From Pachyseris speciosa (lineage: Eukaryota > Cnidaria > Anthozoa > Scleractinia > Pachyseridae), in assembly GCA_016490735.1 (NCBI GenBank), contig JAEMWC010000076.1, forward strand, positions 768,501 through 832,500: a DNA stretch of 64,000 nucleotides. Direction: 5' to 3'. The position numbers and the translations under genes were made by a program. The notes under the pieces were generated by a model, which made no database searches, was not told the origin of the DNA, and was given only the letters and a program-made list of their open reading frames with translations. This document shows, one piece after another, positions 23,359 to 34,320 of this stretch (within the stretch, counting starts at the first letter, position 1; each line of letters begins with the position of its first letter).

Positions 23359-26300
23359 TCATTTAGCGATGCAGTTGTTAACTGATTTTATCGTGCTTTC
23401 TGAAAAGTAAATAAATGTAAATTATATAGATTAAGAATGGAAGGGCTATATTATTTTATTTAATGGATCATTGACAAAACCATTATTATTGTATTTTTGT
23501 CATTAAGTGAAGGTTTTGGGCTTTGCAGACATTGTGGTGAAGAAAAAGTTTTAATTTTTTACAAAACTGTTATTTATGTGTCAGCTAATATGTTCTGCTA
23601 CTGGAAAATTCCCAAAACTAAGCCACTCTGTATATAAGCCCCTTGGCAAATTGAAGGGCTGAGGGCATAAACTGCCTATGTGTAGTTTTAGGTGTTTTTT
23701 TTTTTGCATACGTTATTTCTCGAAAACGAAAAAGAAATCAGTGAAAAAAAATACGGGACAATGTTTTTGAATCAAAATGCAGTTCACATGCAAAAATTTG
23801 GACAAATCCAAGTGAACTAAAAAAACGGCCGAAAATTACACATAGGCAGTTTATGCCCTCAGCCCTTCATATGTCTGCCTTATTAACATGCATGAAGCAA
23901 TGCCCAAGGGTATTCTTTATTTGAAAACTTAGCGCCAAATGCTCGTAACTGAAGGGTAAAACTGAAACTGGACATGAAATGATTGACAGGTAGAAAGGAT
24001 TGTTCCATAGTGTGACGTAGACTAAAAGTTTTGGTGGTTAAAAGATTGGTACTTATGCAACGTGTCTGCCGAAGCTCCTGACTCGATCCGCGCTAGCTTG
24101 TTTGGTTTAATCAAATTATGTCAATTTGCCTGTTCGCTCGGTGATCGAAGGACATCATGAAGTCTTTAGATCCACAAGTCTAACACGGCTGAAAGAAGCC
24201 AGTCGTGTTTTCTCTGCTTGCCAAACCATGAAGAGAGAGATGAATTTGACTCTCCGGTTTGGGAGTAGAGATTAAGAGCCAGGCAGAAAAAAAACTCTGA
24301 AAACATCTCTGGTCTCAAAAGCGGCTCGGTTTTGCTAGTCTTGGACCATTTCTGAAAGGTTACCGTGCTTGAATTTCCGAAAAGGAGAGGTGTTTTTAGA
24401 GTTTTAGGGCAAAAAAGTCAGTGATGTTTGCAGAGTGTCCTTCGCACACGGAGGGCATAACATTCCCACAATTCATTGTGGCCGAAGTGGGTGCTGTCTC
24501 GCGGGCCATCGAAGCCGTGAAACAGTTCGTCAAAATTCGGAAACATTACTGAGAATTCATCCGAGAGAGGGAAGTCAGCATGACGAGAAGTCCGTCTGTT
24601 TTCGATGACTATCTTGAAAACAATCCAGGGAAAAGTTGCATGGGCGCGCGTGGAAAATATTACTCCTGGTCGGTCGTCGAGTTGTTATGTAAACACAGGG
24701 AGACATGCTGCCGAATTTCAACATATAAATAAGTTTTGCGTCGATCAACTTGGTTATTTTGATTTTATGGAGGCTTGTAAACATCAGCAAAACGTATTTT
24801 CAAGCGAGATAAACACCAGCAAAAACGTATTTGCACGCGAGACATTTTAACAAGTCGTTGTGTTACGCATCAGACGATACAGATTACATTTCACATCTTA
24901 TGCAAATATTTACGTCTTGAAGCCAACAAAACTAGTTAAGTATTTTGTTCCAGATTTTTCACTGTCGTCATTTACGTTGATTTGTGATACGAATTTCATT
25001 CCACTGGTTCCATTTGACGACGAAAATGAACCCTTCAAAAACATTTCAATAATGACCAAAGCACGCGAAGCGCCAGTCAAATCTCTGTTTCGAAGCGGAA
25101 ACCGACGGGAAACAGCTTACTCTTTTAACTCTTAATTTTGCCCTTGAACATCGTTAACTCAAATTTTCGGTGTTGCTCACGAACAGAAGTTGTTGGTAGT
25201 GGCCAAAAGCTATCTTCAAATAAAAACGGCCTTCTTTAATATTTTATTCTATTTCTCAGCCGACAGCAAGCTTTTTAAGCACTGAGTTAGAGTCAACTCC
25301 GATCCTGCTGTATGCCGTTTTCAACCAAAATACCCTCTTCAACACTTTACTTACATCGGCCAAAGCCTTCCCGAAAGAATTAAAGATCAACCAAGAAACC
25401 TGTACGCTCTTTTCATTTCGGAGGAACCAAGAAACCTGTGCGAGACTCAAAATACGCCGCTTACTTTAACATTAACGTTCGCAATGCCCTAGGCCGAACC
25501 CTAGCCCTAGCTCTAACCCTAACCCTAGCTCTAACCCTAACCCTAGCTCTAACCCTAACCCTAGCTCTAACCCTAACCCTAACTCTAACCCTAGCCCTAA
25601 TTTTAACCCTAACTCTAAACTTAACAATAACCCTAAATCTTTTGAGTGCTGTTTTCAAGTCGGACAAAATCTACGCGCGCTGGCTTAAGGTTAACCAAGG
25701 TTGCTGTGTGCTGTTTTTAAGTCAACCCAGAATGTTGCGCACTGTTTTCCAGCTAAGGAAGCTTCTTGAGCACTATCAGTAAGCAAAACACTGGTAATAA
25801 GCGCTGCATTTAAAAAAGTCGACCATTTCCAAGTCAGATGGGCATCTTGTGGGCTGTTTATGAGTCAAAAAGGCACATTGCGCATAAAGAATACCCTTGG
25901 GCATTGCTTCATGCATGTTAATAAGGCAGACATATGAAGGGCTGAGGGCATAAACTGCCTATGTGTAGTTTTAGGTGTTTTTTTTTTGCATACATTATTT
26001 CTCGAAAATGAAAAAGAAATCGGTGAAAAAAAATACGGGACAATGTTTTTGAATCAAAATGCAGTTCACATGCAAAAATTTGGACAAATCCAAGTGAACT
26101 AAAAAAACGGCCGAAAATTACACATAGGCAGTTTATGCCCTCAGCCCTTCAATTAGCCCTCCAAATTCAAAACCCAAAAAGCCTCCTATAATATGCCCCA
26201 CCAAATATAAGTCCCCGGGAGCTTATGTTTGGGAATTTCCCTCAGATACAAAATTAACCAAGGCAAATTAAACATACAATTATTAAGCCTTTATTATTTA

Positions 26301-29300
26301 TATAAAAGAACGCTTCTGTACAATGAATTAGACATTAGGCATCTCATATACCATAGAGTAATATCCGAATGGTACGAGACTTGGAGGCCTGGATTTGTGC
26401 TTTCTATGAGCTTTGATCTGCTATTCCATTTTCAATTAAGTTTGTTGCTGTTCTGTTTGAAGTTAGCATGTTCGGATGTTTTACATTGTCATGAATTTCT
26501 AGTTAATGCACAATGTTATCATTTGCACATTGAAAAATTGCTGACACAAATTTCTTTCCAAAAATTGCTATTAGTAATAAGCCCCTCCATATGTAAGCCC
26601 CTCAAAAGAGTCCTTTGAAAAATATAAACTTCAGGGCTTATTTTCAGAATCTTACAGTATCCACTGTTTGTTGACTGTGATGTGAATTACCACTTATATG
26701 TTATATTTTTTTCAAGTTATCACGTGAAAAAAAAAATCACGAGGTCCGTACAAATGTAAATTTAAAAACTCGGCAAAAGCAGGTTAAATGTTATAAACAG
26801 TTGCTGCAATGTATCCACTTTACTACCAGGTTATTGTTTCAGAAATTCACCAAGAAGGTTGAAATATTAATTAAATTACCCGTGATTAACATCATAAGTG
26901 AATGTAAATAATTATCATTTATGGCCAAATGACTTAGTGTGTGACTGTAATGCACTCCTCATCTGCACAAATTATGAGGAACTGCTGAAAAAATCCATGG
27001 TGGTGATGTTAGGTTACCAGCTTCCTCTTCCAATTTTAGATTTGTTTGTGATGTAAAATTGTGAACAATGTGAAAATTAACTATTCACATAATACGGTAA
27101 CAACAGTACTACATGTATTCACATTGTTCACAATTTTACACCACAACAAATCTAAATAGAAAGAGGAAGCTGGTAAAATAGCATCATCACCATGGAGTTT
27201 TAGTAATTACTAAATAGAATTCAAGAAAATGATTCATGCATATTTCAACAGTTGCCTCAATTCAAAAGCTTGTGGACAAGCTGGGAACTTCTGAGGACAA
27301 GGCCCAATTACAGAACAAACTGTAAGTTTTGAAGTTAACTGTGTATTGACAAAGCATGTCACAATACTGTTGGCATCCATCATTACAGTTATGAAAGAGT
27401 ACCCATACAGTAATTTGCCAATATTCTTAATATGTTTACAGACAACAAACTGAACAGGCGACACAGAAACTTGCCAAGGAAACTCATTCATACTTGAAGC
27501 AGCTACCACACCTGTTTGGAGAATCACTGTCAGATAGAGTATGTTACACTGTAAAATAAGGCCAGGATTAGAAGTTTGGCAAGGATTGAATTAGGTTGAT
27601 TCACCACTTTGACAACCCTGGCTTATTGTGTGGATCACTTTGAACATCTGATTTATGGAGAGATCTAGAGAAGCAACCTCATTCCCAGGGTCTCTCCTCT
27701 TCCCGCCCCCCTGGAGCGAGAAGACAGAGAGAGCGGGGGAGAGGAGAGACCCTGTAAACAAGGTTACTAGGGATGGACAGAACTGATACTCATACTCACT
27801 GACTGCATGATAAATTGATTGTTTAGTAGACTGCTCCTTACTCAGTCAATTCAGACAATTTAGTGAAAGACTAACTAACTGACTGACTATCTTACTGACT
27901 GACTGACTGAGTGACTGACTGATTACCTGATTGATTGACTGACTGTCTGACTGTATGACTGACTGACTGTCTGACTGACTGATTGACTGACTGACTTACT
28001 CACTGATTGACTGATTTACAGTATTGTATTGATTGACTGACTGACTCACTGATTGACTGACTGACTCACTGACTGATTAACTGGCTTACTGACTGATCGA
28101 CTGACTGACTAAATATGGATAGACGGATGGACAATTGAACAGACAGATGGATGGATGGACTTACTGATACACTTGTGGGTGGTGTTTAAATGATCCCTGA
28201 CCAATACACAGAATGATTGACTGGTGGTTATTGGTTGGCCAGTTTGTTGGTTGACAAGTATGGAGCTGGCTGACTGGGTATAGAGTCTGTCGAAAGGTTG
28301 AACTTTCTTTAAAAAAATATATTTATTTCATTTTCTGGGAATTCCTTATTTGTTTAACATTTTTGTAACAATTTTAGTGTTTCTTTTATATATATATATA
28401 TATATATGTATAGCGTCAAAGAAAAATACAAGTTGAAAAGCTTGCAGACAACTTTTCTACAGCACTCAACAGCTTCCAAAAAGTTCAGCGGGTAAGTTAC
28501 AGTTTAATATCATTGACGGTTTTACAAAAATCTTTTTATGAGAGCCATAGATATAAATTTAAGATGGAGTGGATATGTGACAGTTGTAAGTGTTGATATT
28601 CTATAACTGACAGGTTCAGCATCTTAAGTATTATGCAGGTCTGTGATACATGCAGGAATTACAGAGTAAGTCACACTTTCTCAGTGGCTCATTAGAGAAA
28701 CTTCTGGGAATCAAATAACTTCTTTCCTTGGAATTAAATATCTTCCTCCTTGATACTACCATATGTTGTTGTCTTCCAAAATGAAATAATCACCAACCTC
28801 TTGCTAATAAAAGCAGTTAGCATTGATTGATGAGCCAATCTCTAAATATCCAGTAGGTTAACTGCTTAGAATGTTTGAAAAGACAAAATATGCAACTTCC
28901 AGCGAGGGTTGAAGGAACTCTGCATGTTTTATTAAGTTGTGATATAACGTGTGCTTATGAGTGTTCAACTACTTGAAACAGATTGCTGCTGAGAAAGAGA
29001 AGGAATCAGTTTCACGAGCCAGGTCAATTTCATCATCAATGCCTACTCCCAGTGTAAGAGTTAATGTTCAAATTATTTCTTTTCTTACTACACTGCTTTA
29101 ATTTGGAATGGGTATATTTTTGGTAACATTTGGGAGATTGGTGTACAGTAGAAATGAAGCAGAGTCATTGACTATAATGACATGTGCATATAGTGCACTG
29201 GAATCTTTTGGAAGCACAAAGGAATAACAGGTGCATTAGAACTCAGTAGGGGTGACTGATGACCGTTCTGGTATGAAAGATTACTTTATACTAACAGACT

Positions 29301-32300
29301 ATTAATAATTTTGTGCAGTTACTTAGCTTATAAAATTATGATCATGGTACAATGCAGGGTTGAGGCTGAGAACAAGGCTTTTCAGGGCTGTCACTAATTT
29401 TTTGATGTTGGTGGGGATGTGCAAAAGCTAGCCGGGGAATCCAGCTGTTGTCATATCGTCAATATGCTGTTTTTCTGTGAAAGTAGCTGGGGATGTAGTC
29501 CAGAATTATAAGAATTGGCCACGGAAAATCCCTGGCCCCTATCCTCAGTGAGAACCCTGATTATTAGAAACCTTGCATCAGTGGGCATAACCATGCTTTC
29601 ATATTAGCAGTAGACCACATACAAATGTTTACAATTTTTTGTCTGTTATTGTTTTGACAGCCAATGGGTGGATACAACGATGAGCATAGTTCGGCAGCAT
29701 ATGATAGGTATCAACCCTACTGTTGCTAAAAATGATGAACTCATGATCAGAGTTTGAACATAATTAAATTCTGTTTAAGACCTGTGACTTTGCTTGTAGA
29801 GCTCCTTTATTCAAAGCTTAATGTTTTGCTTATTCATTCATTGTACTGATGTTCTCCATGGTTCTGTAGAACTGCAGATGGAATTCAAGTACAAGCAGAA
29901 GAAGAGATCTCCACGGAGTTGATTGAGGAGAGGGAAAGAGCCATACGTCAACTGGAGGTATAGATGAGAAAATAAAGCCTTAACTGCATGAAAAATCAGG
30001 GAAAAAATGTTTTTTCAAGGACTTGGAAAAGTCAGGGAATTGTATATCAAGTCAGAGAATTTTACTTATTGGTAGCCATTTGGTTTGGGAGGGAGATTCC
30101 TTGTCAGTTAAAGAATTGATTGGTGTCGCTCTTTTGCTGCCTTTCATGCCTTAAGATTAATTTTGTCCTGGATGGTCAGTGAGAAATGGTTAGTGGTCAT
30201 TGAAAAGTCAGGAATTTTTTTATTGCAATGAGTGGGTACCCTGGATGTAGAATCCAACAAAATCTAATCCCAGTGTTGTAGCCAAAGTGCTTGGATTTTG
30301 AGATGTTGCCCTTATGTGTTCAATATTTATTTTCCTTCTCACTTCACAGGCTGATATTGTTGGCGTCAATGAAATTTTCAGAGATCTTGCTACTATGGTT
30401 TATGAGCAAGGTGACATGATAGGTAAGAAAGCTACACAGCTCTTCTATTTCTCTTTCTCTGATGCACAATTGATTGGTGAACTAATTTATTTTCATATAG
30501 ATAGTATTGAGGCAAATGTAGAAACTGCTGCAGTCCATGTTGAAGATGCGAATGTTCAGTTGCACAAAGCTAGCACCTACCAGGTAATTACATTTGATTG
30601 GTTAAGCTTTCATATTTTTTCTCTGATCCCTTTATGTCTATGAAGTATTTTACAAGTTTATGTAGTGTTAGTTGAATTTGATTTCAGTTGCTCCTTAGGG
30701 GCTAAGGTTGGCAAGGTTCATATGAAAGAGATAAGAAAGAAAGAATTCATTTGTTTATTAAAAATTTACAACTGTACCTTTGCAGTCAAGAGAATGAATT
30801 ATGCAGTTATATTAACCCATTGACTACCGGCGGTTTTTACATTTTCAGAGTGATTTTCCACCTATAAACGATGAATAGCAATTCGTGACTCTTTATTTGA
30901 ACTACCAGGGAAAAGTGGTGCTGTCCTAAGCCACTGGAGGCTCAAGGTTTCTGAAAACATCATTTTGACGTAGCTATTTTTTATCCGTGAAGCGACAACA
31001 ATGGCCCAAGTTCAGTTTGCTTACGATTTCTGCTAAATTTACAGCCATTTTTCATCTTTAGCGGCTGCCTGATGAGCATCATTAAGCGTAACGGTAGCTA
31101 AGAGTCCACTTTCTCAAAGAATCGAGCAAGGTGATGTACTTTGTTGTTGAATTTGGCTTGTTACTCGACGAACTGGGAATTTGGCCGGTCGAACACTTAG
31201 TACCTTGGGGACTCGACTATTGATGAATTTCTCGACCTACCGCCACATATTTTGGAATTTCTGAGTACTGAAGATGACCACGAGCAGGAAATTTTGGCGG
31301 TAGGTCGGAGTGGCTATGTGAAAGAATTGGGTGAAGGAACGGGCGCTGTCAAAAATTTTCGTTAGTTCCCAGCATGCAATGCGCTCAAGATGTGGAAAAT
31401 GTCGGGAAGGCCCGAATGCACTGGAACAAAAGGCTGTATCTACGCTCGGGAGAAGAATATGAACAAAAAAAGTCATTTATAAGCCAGAAAAAGGACTGAA
31501 TTTCGTTATGATGGTTGAACTTTGGTTTTTCGACGATGATTTCCTTAAAAAACATGAAGGCAAAAAGGGGCATTTTTGTTGTTTCTCTTTGACGTTAAAA
31601 ACGGCCAGTTTCGTTCTTGTCCAAACTCAAAAGGCCATATTTGGTAAAAATCGCTACGTTTCTTGCATTTATTGGATATCCAAATTTAAAGGGCATTCCA
31701 TTTCGTGCTCACAACTAACAGTTAAGGCAATATTCGTGCGATTGAGAAAGTTGCAATGTTTTGAAGCATGGGAGTTTTTACGGCCGGTTTTGGCCGGCAC
31801 GGGTGCCAATGGGTTAATATCATTATATATAACTTTTGCCTCATACAAGATATGGAAAAAATAGAAGTATGCAAACCTAAAATATAATATATTCCAGTAT
31901 TAGATCTCAAATGTACGTACAAATCTAAACATTTCAGAGTAAAACTTTGCATAGTAAATATGCAGTGAAGGAGTTCTCATTACATTCTGTTCTGATGTTT
32001 TTTTTTAACATGACTATTACAGTACATCTACAAAAAAAATAATTGACGAAAAACATACGCACAAAAGAGAGAAAAAGATGGGGAAAAAAAATCTGTTCTG
32101 ATGTTAGCTTAGAAAAACTGACAGGAAAAGTGTGCTCAACAAGAAAAAGGAAATACATAATGTGTAATTAATGGAGGGTGCTATCAAATAAGGCGCAATC
32201 GCTATCAATGTATATTCTTTGTTCTTGTGTTTCCAGAAAGCAGCAAGGAAGAAAATGTGTTGCATCCTGGTGATATTAGTTGTTGTTGCTGCTGCGCTGG

Positions 32301-32332
32301 GTCTAATCATTTACTTCTCTGTGAAGAAGTAA
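22444..32332 (+). CDS. STX12: Qa-SNARE, syntaxin-12/7-like
   Basis: Endosomal target-membrane SNARE. Exons: 22444-22480, 22798-22875, 27252-27321, 27442-27538, 28414-28491, 28982-29053, 29661-29707, 29870-29957, 30350-30422, 30501-30583, 32237-32332. They join in phase to 272 residues, the usual size for STX12. The N-terminal part (exons 2-5) is the Habc three-helix domain ([42 protein letters not shown]). A linker with [12 protein letters not shown] follows, then [22 protein letters not shown] leading into the SNARE motif. The ionic-layer glutamine is in YEQGDMIDSIE. Layers +1 to +8 read I, I, V, A, V, A, L, A. The C-terminal anchor is basic ARKKMCC followed by a hydrophobic stretch of about 20 residues ending YFSVKK. 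The acceptor of the exon at 28414 follows a (TA)n run. Its 3' half is duplicated at 42570-45387. STX12 versus STX7 is not settled; the anchor looks closer to STX12. Confidence 0.95.
22970..23400 (+). mobile_element. SINE-like body, partner of the 12.1-12.6 kb copy
   Basis: It shares TTCCATGTGCTTGT, CAGTGTGATGGGTGC, a GGCTTATGGCTGGGTTG-like stretch and GGCACCCAACC with the repeat in the TM9SF4 intron. It lies in syntaxin intron 2. A tRNA-like head is not clear in this copy. Confidence 0.5.
23920..25492. other. Unrecognised core of the composite element
   Basis: GC-richer than the surrounding intron, with CpG dinucleotides. Short open frames exist on both strands, for example a plus-strand frame from the ATG at about 24424 reading [18 protein letters not shown] to a stop at about 24552, and longer ones at 24605-24850 and 24860-25135. 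None has a motif I recognise and none can be joined convincingly. It may be gene debris carried by the element. Confidence 0.4.
25493..25640 (-). repeat. Interstitial telomere-like (TTAGGG/TTAGAG)n array
   Basis: On the plus strand this reads CCCTAA and CTCTAA units, with an 18-base higher-order unit (CTAACCCTAACCCTAGCT) repeated about four times at 25513-25585 before degenerating. On the minus strand this is TTAGGG with TTAGAG variants, the animal telomere repeat. It lies inside the composite transposon core, so it is internal and not a chromosome end. Confidence 0.9.
26995..27195. repeat. Foldback element in syntaxin intron 2
   Basis: The left arm (about 26995-27074, CCATGGTGGTGATG… to …GTGAACAATGTGAA) is mirrored by the right arm (about 27119-27195, …CATCATCACCATGG). 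The spacer is about 45 bases. The duplicated gene keeps the left arm only (about 42178-42215 and 42488-42500). Confidence 0.7.
27678..27773. repeat. Short palindromic repeat, AGGGTCTCTCCTCT type
   Basis: The left half CCCAGGGTCTCTCCTCT and right half AGAGGAGAGACCCTG are inverse copies, with a C/G-rich centre. It is probably a small MITE in a syntaxin intron. Confidence 0.6.
27880..28110 (+). repeat. (GACT)n minisatellite
   Basis: Roughly 230 bases of GACT/GATT tetranucleotides with a loose 8-base order. It lies between syntaxin exons 27538 and 28414. Confidence 0.9.
30816..31813 (+). mobile_element. piggyBac-like non-autonomous element with TTAA sites
   Basis: The 998-bp element starts CCCATTGAC, ends with the inverse GTGCCAATGGG, and is flanked by TTAA at 30812-30815 and 31814-31817. 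A TTAA target plus CCC termini is the piggyBac signature. A second copy in the opposite orientation is at 59803-61143. Inside, a plus-strand frame at about 31220-31360 reads [18 protein letters not shown] and then breaks. The other copy keeps a longer version. It lies in the last syntaxin intron. Confidence 0.75.
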
Positions 32333-32620
32333 TAAATACAGTAGAGGCGTTTCCTATAAGCCACTGATTTTTCACATCAGCCAAAATAATCATGAAGATA
32401 AGCCTTAAGAAACATTCATGGACCTGCATTTGGGTCTGTCACAATTGTAGGAATGACAGTGTTTCCTATCTCTTAAACTTATATTGTTTCACTACAGACA
32501 TTAAATAGAGTATATTCTATAGTAAAGACATTCAAGTCGTCACAAGTAGACTGTATACATGTATTGCGGACTAGGTATCCATAATACTGACTAAAGTATT
32601 TTAATAGTTTCTGTGAATTA

Positions 32621-32890
32621 GGGCAGTTTTCAATTGAGTGTCTTAAAACCAAAACCAAAGCAATTACTCCAACCAATCACCAGATTGAGAAAGTGCAATG
32701 AACCAATCAGAATTTAAAGTAATTACACGTAACCGGCGCAAAGCGCGGGAAAATACGCGCATGCAGGTCACGATTGGTTTTGGTTTTGCTTCTCGTTGGT
32801 TGAGAAAGTGGCGCGAGTTTTGCTGGCCAATCACAAAGTGAAGTAATGCAAAACCAGAATTACTTTTGACACTCAATTGAAAACCGCTCC
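32621..32890. mobile_element. MITE downstream of syntaxin
   Basis: The 270-bp sequence starts GGGCAGTTTTCAATTGAGTG and ends with its near-inverse …CACTCAATTGAAAACCGCTCC. The arms are partly inverted further in (CCAACCAATCA, GATTGGTTTTGG). It has no coding capacity. Confidence 0.75.
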
Positions 32891-33419
32891 TAGGTGTTAA
32901 TGGTGTCAAGTAAAATTTCTATGATATAGCGTTGTAGTAAGGGGAGGGCCACTGCACCTGTTTTATATAATGATGAGTGGGTAGCATAGTCTGCTGTCGA
33001 AGTGAGTAACCTGATATTTGGCTTGAGAAGTGTCTATGTAGCACTCCATCGTATCCTCACGTGTCTTTTTTGTGTTTTCTTAGATACAAGAGGTAGACAT
33101 TTGCTATTTCAATATTCACATACAGTGTAATGTTAAGAAGTACATGCCTGTTGTCTTACAAATGCTGATCTGAAATGAGTTTGGAAAACCTTTTGATCAT
33201 CCTTAAAAAGGTCTCAAGCTTGGGACTGGAAAACCAGAGAGCTGAGCAGAGACAACAAGAAATAATACAAATTTTATGTATTTCTTATGTATACCTTAAC
33301 AGTCTCCTCTTGTCTCCTCTTGTATTTCAACGAAGCAAGTAGTTGTAGAACGAAAGAAAAAAAGTGTGAAAATATAATTTGATCCTAATTGGGATGTAAT
33401 AAGTCTCACGTCAGCTCAG

Positions 33420-33590
33420 TGCTATTATAGGGTAATTGTACAGTAGGGGCTATACATGCTCCCCCCCCCCCCCCCGCCCCCTCACGAGTAGTAACATTGA
33501 GTAATCCAAATAGAAAATTATAGTTGATCGAATAATAAGCACTCAATAATAATCAGGTTTTGAACAGTCAAGTCATCAAGAAGCGACTCA
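33420..33590 (+). repeat. Syntaxin 3' flank, parent of the 46.26-46.88 kb copy
   Basis: It shares GGGCTATACATGC, GTAGTAACATTGAGTAATCC, AAATAGAAAATTATAGTTGA and ACAGTCAAGTCATCAAGAA with 46270-46880, so the tandem duplication extended past the gene. A poly-C run lies at about 33462-33475. Confidence 0.8.
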
Positions 33591-33994
33591 TTACACAGTT
33601 TTGATATGAATTTCCTGTGAAAACGAATCGCTTAATTCGTTGAAGCTTTAGTAATTGGTTACCCCAGCGCAGTTGTTTCGAACACAACTGCTCATCTCAC
33701 TCAACGAGTTTCCAAGGTGTATGTCCTATTGGTAAGGAATAATGCGATCTTGTACCCCTCCGTCTCCGAAAATTGTTCAATCTCTCTTTGCCGTGAAACC
33801 CATTGACTTTTAGATCTCCGTCTCCCGACGGCGGTGACCGGTTTTGGACAACTCGAGGTAACGTTATTCCACCCGCCAAGAATGTGATCTCATTACCTTT
33901 GGCTAGTGTTGTCTGTTTGTGTATACACCAATATTTGCATTGTAAAAGAATAAACTGTTTTGTATGGAGAACATCTTCAGTTATATTGTTATAC

Positions 33995-34320
33995 TACCGT
34001 AAAAGCTCTATTAAGCCCCCGGGGGCTTATTTAATTTCAGGTCTTATTAAGGAGGGGGGGGGGGGGGCTTATTGTAGAGGGAGGCTTTTCAAATCTTTGA
34101 ACACGCCGTTTTCATGTTTAGTTTCTGTACAAATCTCAAGCAACTGCAGTAACACTTTCTTATTTAACACCGAGCAGGAAACAGTATTGTGTGTTTTATT
34201 GTATATTTGTTTAAAAACAAACCAACTGGGCCGCATAAAGCGTATTTCGTAAGAGGGAATAGGAGGGAATAATTACAAAATCTCGTGTCCCGAAGGGGGG
34301 GGGGGGGGAGGCTTACGGTA
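33995..34320 (+). mobile_element. TACCGTAAAAG MITE, complete copy
   Basis: It begins TACCGTAAAAGCTCTATTAA and ends GGCTTACGGTA, 326 bp, with two poly-G runs near the ends. The middle matches 80-260 (CGCCGTTTTCAT, AACAGTATTGTGTGTTT, AACCAACTGGGCCGCATAAA). This is the reference copy for the 1-326 and 62705-63123 repeats. Confidence 0.75.

Larger units (their letters stand above)
23653..26150. mobile_element. Composite transposon: two MITE modules flanking a 2.1-kb core
   Basis: A 216-bp module (23653-23868) with inverted ends GAAGGGCTGAGGGCATAAAC recurs almost unchanged and in the same orientation at 25936-26150. Immediately inside them lie perfect ~51-bp inverted repeats, starting ATATGTCTGCCTTATTAAC at 23869 and mirrored at 25885-25935. 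Only the outermost flanks match (AATT | GAAGGG … CCCTTC | AATT), while the inner flanks are ATAT on both sides. This suggests the whole unit moved as one. The core has higher GC content than the intron and carries telomere-like repeats. No transposase was recognised. It lies in syntaxin intron 2. Confidence 0.7.

Noticed and set aside
25493..25640. A real chromosome end
   Set aside because: Syntaxin exons and unique DNA continue on both sides, and the array is degenerate and short.
25438..25782. Open frame of Leu-Ala-Leu-Thr repeats
   Set aside because: It is the translation of telomere-like CCCTAA/CTCTAA repeats, not a protein.
22444..26618. Several 60-130 residue open frames in syntaxin intron 2
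   Set aside because: They fall in SINE-like or composite-transposon sequence and show no family motif or splice context.
34033..34320. CRISPR-like or G-quadruplex regulatory array
   Set aside because: The G-runs belong to a MITE family with copies at both ends of the window; no regular repeat-spacer order exists.
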